A program made the position numbers and the translations under genes. The notes under the pieces were generated by a model that was given only the letters and a program-made list of their open reading frames with translations, did no database searches and was not told the origin of the DNA. 8,616 bases of DNA from the NCBI GenBank assembly GCA_001798105.1, contig MGRI01000032.1:1-8616 (forward strand). The letters are read 5' to 3'. This DNA comes from Deltaproteobacteria bacterium RIFCSPHIGHO2_02_FULL_40_11. GTDB lineage: Bacteria > Bdellovibrionota > JACOXK01 > 2-02-FULL-40-11. This document shows, piece after piece, positions 5,839-8,616 of the stretch (position 1 is the first letter of the stretch; every line of letters begins with the position of its first letter).

Positions 5839-8616
5839 TGAAACATATTTTTAAACATTTTTTAATTTTGATTTTAGCGCTCCAGCTTTCATTTGGAGCA
5901 GCGCTTCCTTCTGTATATGCCCAGGAAGCCCCAAACGATTCTAAAGAAGTTGTTTTAGGAAATTCCTATAAGCAGGCCCCTTGGCCGCTTTCGATTCTTT
6001 CGGAACTGGAGGAATCAAAAAATCACCCCGAAGTTCAAGCGCAAATTGAAAAGTTTGAAGCTGGCGTACAGGCCCTGGAAGAAGGCCGATTCCAAGATCT
6101 TCCCCAACACAAACGCGATGTCTTTCGACTTTCAGGCCAACGATTTGAGATTCTTAAAAAAGGGGAAATTGTAGAAACTTACCCCTTGGATCGATTAAAC
6201 ATTGAACTGCCCTTCATTGCATATGACGCATTGGAAATCGTTACGGGAGGATCGGATCTCATCATCAACGCCATCAACGCAGGGGATGTTGTGGCAAGAC
6301 ATGTCATTCCAAAGATGAACCCTGCTGCATCTACCATGGATAAAGAACTTTTATATATTATGGATCAAAAAGGATCGATTCATGCCATCGACATGGTTTT
6401 TGCAAAAACGAAAGGCCTTTTTCAAGCACCCATTCCCGTTTACGCAAACCTTTGGACGCCCCTCAAACCTTTAAATTTAGAAGGCGAACTTCAACTTACA
6501 TTTCAAACCCGTGGGCTTGAACCTTTTGAAGAAATGGACCCTTCACATCCCAGACATGCTGAAGTTGTTTTGCCCAAAGACATCGTAGACAGCACAGAAG
6601 AAATTATTTTTTCTGCCGGTGATTTGGTGGCTTATACACAAACAGATACCGGCAGAAATTTAATCGGTGTCTTTTCAAGAAGTGTCACCCATCAACAAAT
6701 TGCAAGAGGCAATATTGTACTTTCTTGGTTGGGATTTATTGCCAATCCTTCAGAGGTGCCCCAAGAAACTTTAGAAAATATTTTAAGAGAAATTCAAGCA
6801 GAAGAATTGAACGCAGATGTTGAGAATGTTCAAGGCAGCTTATCACCCCTGACACGTCATGCGTTGAACGCCTTTAATCAAGATGCAATCCAAGCCTTCG
6901 TAGAGCGTGGTAAAGCCAATGCCGAACTCCAGGCGCGTCAGGTCGATCAAATGACATTAGAATCTTGGTCAAAAAGCTTCCAGGCTCTAAAGCAAAAAGC
7001 GCAATCAGTCATTGATACTGGGAATGCCAAAGAAGATGCAGCTTTCCTCAAAGCACAATTAGAAGCTCAAGATATGGGCTCAAGCTGGATGGATCTTTCG
7101 AATCCAAAATGGATGGCCGCAAAATTAAATCCAAAATCTGTTCAAAATAAATTTCAAAAATATATGCCGAGCAGAAGAGCTCTTAAAGTTTTGGGAAGCA
7201 TTGCAGCTGGCATGGGGTTTGTCAAAGCAAGCTATGCCTTAGAAATTACACCCATCGTAAATGCTGTAAATTATTTTTATGCAAACATTTTGCCCCAAAA
7301 TAACGTTTTACAAGATTCAGCCTATTTATTTCCCGCACTTTTTGTAAGCTCTGTGGCACTTTTGGCCATTATTCCTTTGGCCGACATGGTGAGTGATGCA
7401 TCCGTTCCCGTTCTAAAAAAACTGGCGTCCTTAATGAAAAAACTTCCTGGCCAAAAAGCACAAAAAGTTGGACGGTGGCTGGATGAACGCGTAAAAGTTT
7501 GGGAACCTTTAAACACATGGCAACGCATGATCAGCTTTAACATGCGTCCGTTTGCAAAACTCATGTATCCATTTTGGCACTGGTTTACAAAACATATTTT
7601 AAGACAACCTCATTTTTTAGCTTCCCTTCGCGCAGGCATAAATCCGTTTGCAATCAATCCGAATCAACCTTCTGCCGGACGCGTGGGCATCAATTTCCCA
7701 ACGCTCCCATTTTTAAAAAGTGGAACAACTCAAAACAAACGTTCAGCCCTCAGTGATTTGGCTGAACATCAAAAAAGGGCAAACACACTCGCACAAAATC
7801 TTGCTCTTTTAACCGTCAGTGAAGAATCGGGGGTAGATCCAGCGACACTTCTGATGGTCCTTTCAGGAAAAATAAAACCTGAGAATATTCAACGGATTTT
7901 AGATGATCCTGAATTATCTCAGGAATGGAAACACTCAACGGAGGCTTTGGCAACCGTTGTCGCTTCATTAAATCCCAATCAAGCAAACGTTTTACTTGAA
8001 AACGCAGATCCACAAGCAGTGATACCCGTTTATGAAGAAATCCGCGCTGCTGCCGATGTTCTTAAAAATCGTTCAGATCTAAAAACGATTCTTCACACGT
8101 GTAAAGATAGATTTATAAATATCTCTATGGGAATTTTAAAAAATCTCGCTTGGTTTGGGCTTCAAGACCACGAACTCTTATCCAAAGGATTTGCAACAAA
8201 AGACATTGCCAGACAAGTTGAAATGGAATTCAAACAAGACCATCAATTTATGGTCGGCTATTCAGGCGTTCATGGTCCCATGGCAAATTTAGACGATCCC
8301 AAAAATTTGGCGGCAGATCCGGATGGTTTTTTATACATCCGAACCAAACAAGCTTATCGAATGGTACTCAACACCTATGCTCACCTTTTTTCTTCCGGGT
8401 CCAGGTTGATGCTTGTATATTTTAAAAAACCGCCTGTTTTAGAAACAAATTACACCCCGGAAATAAATACATCTTTACCCATTTCAGAAGTGCACGAATC
8501 TTTTCTGAAAGGCGCTTTAAATTGGTGGATCAGCCTGCTCGATTTTCGAACATCTGATCTCGGTGGTATTTTTATGCGATCGTTGGATAAGCAAGTTAAA
8601 ACCTTGCAGGCGGGGT
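5835..8616 (+). CDS. Giant exported multi-pass membrane protein of unknown function, second tandem paralogue (C-terminus outside window)
   Basis: An open frame of 927 codons runs to the right edge without a stop; I translated it by hand. It aligns with the first paralogue nearly gap-free from the signal peptide to the last visible residue. By that comparison roughly 215 residues, with the last membrane segments, are missing. The signal peptide (K3, K7, core ILILALQLSFG, cleavage probably after A29 in VYA-Q) closely resembles that of the first copy. Shared blocks include LEPFEEMDPSHPRHAEVVLP, FSAGDLVAYTQ, PFWHWFTKHILRQP (579-592), SEESGVDPATLLM, ELLSKGFATKDI (780-791), DDPKNLAADPDGFL and LDFRTSDLGG. 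In core residues 544-605, 44 of 62 positions are identical to 556-617 of the first copy. Hydrophobic segments are seen near 293-307 and 497-519. The family is not recognised; a role together with the first copy is inferred from the coupling. Confidence 0.92.
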   Translation, partial: MMKHIFKHFLILILALQLSFGAALPSVYAQEAPNDSKEVVLGNSYKQAPWPLSILSELEESKNHPEVQAQIEKFEAGVQALEEGRFQDLPQHKRDVFRLSGQRFEILKKGEIVETYPLDRLNIELPFIAYDALEIVTGGSDLIINAINAGDVVARHVIPKMNPAASTMDKELLYIMDQKGSIHAIDMVFAKTKGLFQAPIPVYANLWTPLKPLNLEGELQLTFQTRGLEPFEEMDPSHPRHAEVVLPKDIVDSTEEIIFSAGDLVAYTQTDTGRNLIGVFSRSVTHQQIARGNIVLSWLGFIANPSEVPQETLENILREIQAEELNADVENVQGSLSPLTRHALNAFNQDAIQAFVERGKANAELQARQVDQMTLESWSKSFQALKQKAQSVIDTGNAKEDAAFLKAQLEAQDMGSSWMDLSNPKWMAAKLNPKSVQNKFQKYMPSRRALKVLGSIAAGMGFVKASYALEITPIVNAVNYFYANILPQNNVLQDSAYLFPALFVSSVALLAIIPLADMVSDASVPVLKKLASLMKKLPGQKAQKVGRWLDERVKVWEPLNTWQRMISFNMRPFAKLMYPFWHWFTKHILRQPHFLASLRAGINPFAINPNQPSAGRVGINFPTLPFLKSGTTQNKRSALSDLAEHQKRANTLAQNLALLTVSEESGVDPATLLMVLSGKIKPENIQRILDDPELSQEWKHSTEALATVVASLNPNQANVLLENADPQAVIPVYEEIRAAADVLKNRSDLKTILHTCKDRFINISMGILKNLAWFGLQDHELLSKGFATKDIARQVEMEFKQDHQFMVGYSGVHGPMANLDDPKNLAADPDGFLYIRTKQAYRMVLNTYAHLFSSGSRLMLVYFKKPPVLETNYTPEINTSLPISEVHESFLKGALNWWISLLDFRTSDLGGIFMRSLDKQVKTLQAG
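7568..7598 (+). repeat. Second copy of the 31-nt identical paralogue block
   Basis: This is the partner of 4179-4209, encoding PFWHWFTKHI with identical codons. The two copies are in direct orientation about 3.4 kb apart. That is a possible site for homologous exchange, which would delete one gene and leave a hybrid reading frame. Confidence 0.8.

Noticed and set aside
7322..8013. Short minus- and plus-strand frames inside the second giant gene
   Set aside because: They lie within the open 927-codon frame that matches the first paralogue, and none has a ribosome site or recognisable domain.

Overview
The window looks like part of a bacterial chromosome of modest GC (roughly 40% by eye, not computed). 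Its four protein genes all begin with a Sec-type signal peptide, so it reads as an envelope or export locus of a Gram-negative-like organism. Taxonomy cannot be fixed from the sequence; a deltaproteobacterial or Bdellovibrio-like lineage is only a guess. I recognise no RNA gene, CRISPR array, transposase or phage gene, and no protein belongs to a family I can name with confidence.

Layout. (1) 1-627, minus strand: N-terminal part (209 residues) of an exported helical protein that runs off the left edge. (2) 628-711: short divergent intergenic region with a GC-rich hairpin. (3) 712-2226, plus: a 504-residue exported protein of unknown function with candidate membrane segments and only two cysteines in its mature part. 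(4) 2227-2409: intergenic region with a weak terminator-like hairpin, a candidate promoter and a Shine-Dalgarno sequence. (5) 2410-5838, plus: a 1142-residue exported multi-pass membrane protein. (6) 5835-8616 and beyond: a second giant protein, paralogous to the first along its whole visible length (927 residues), starting inside the stop codon of the first (ATGA overlap).

The main result is the tandem pair of giant, translationally coupled paralogues. They share a signal peptide, a probable periplasmic N-terminal domain, central hydrophobic segments, a very conserved core (FWHWFTKHILRQP) and a conserved C-terminal part. They probably act as partners or as two specialised versions of one membrane machine, but no function can be assigned from sequence alone. 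The first paralogue also carries a perfect 14-bp-arm palindrome (GGGGACAGATCT type). It adds exactly ten codons relative to the second paralogue, which looks like an in-frame insertion of a REP-like element into an exported protein gene.
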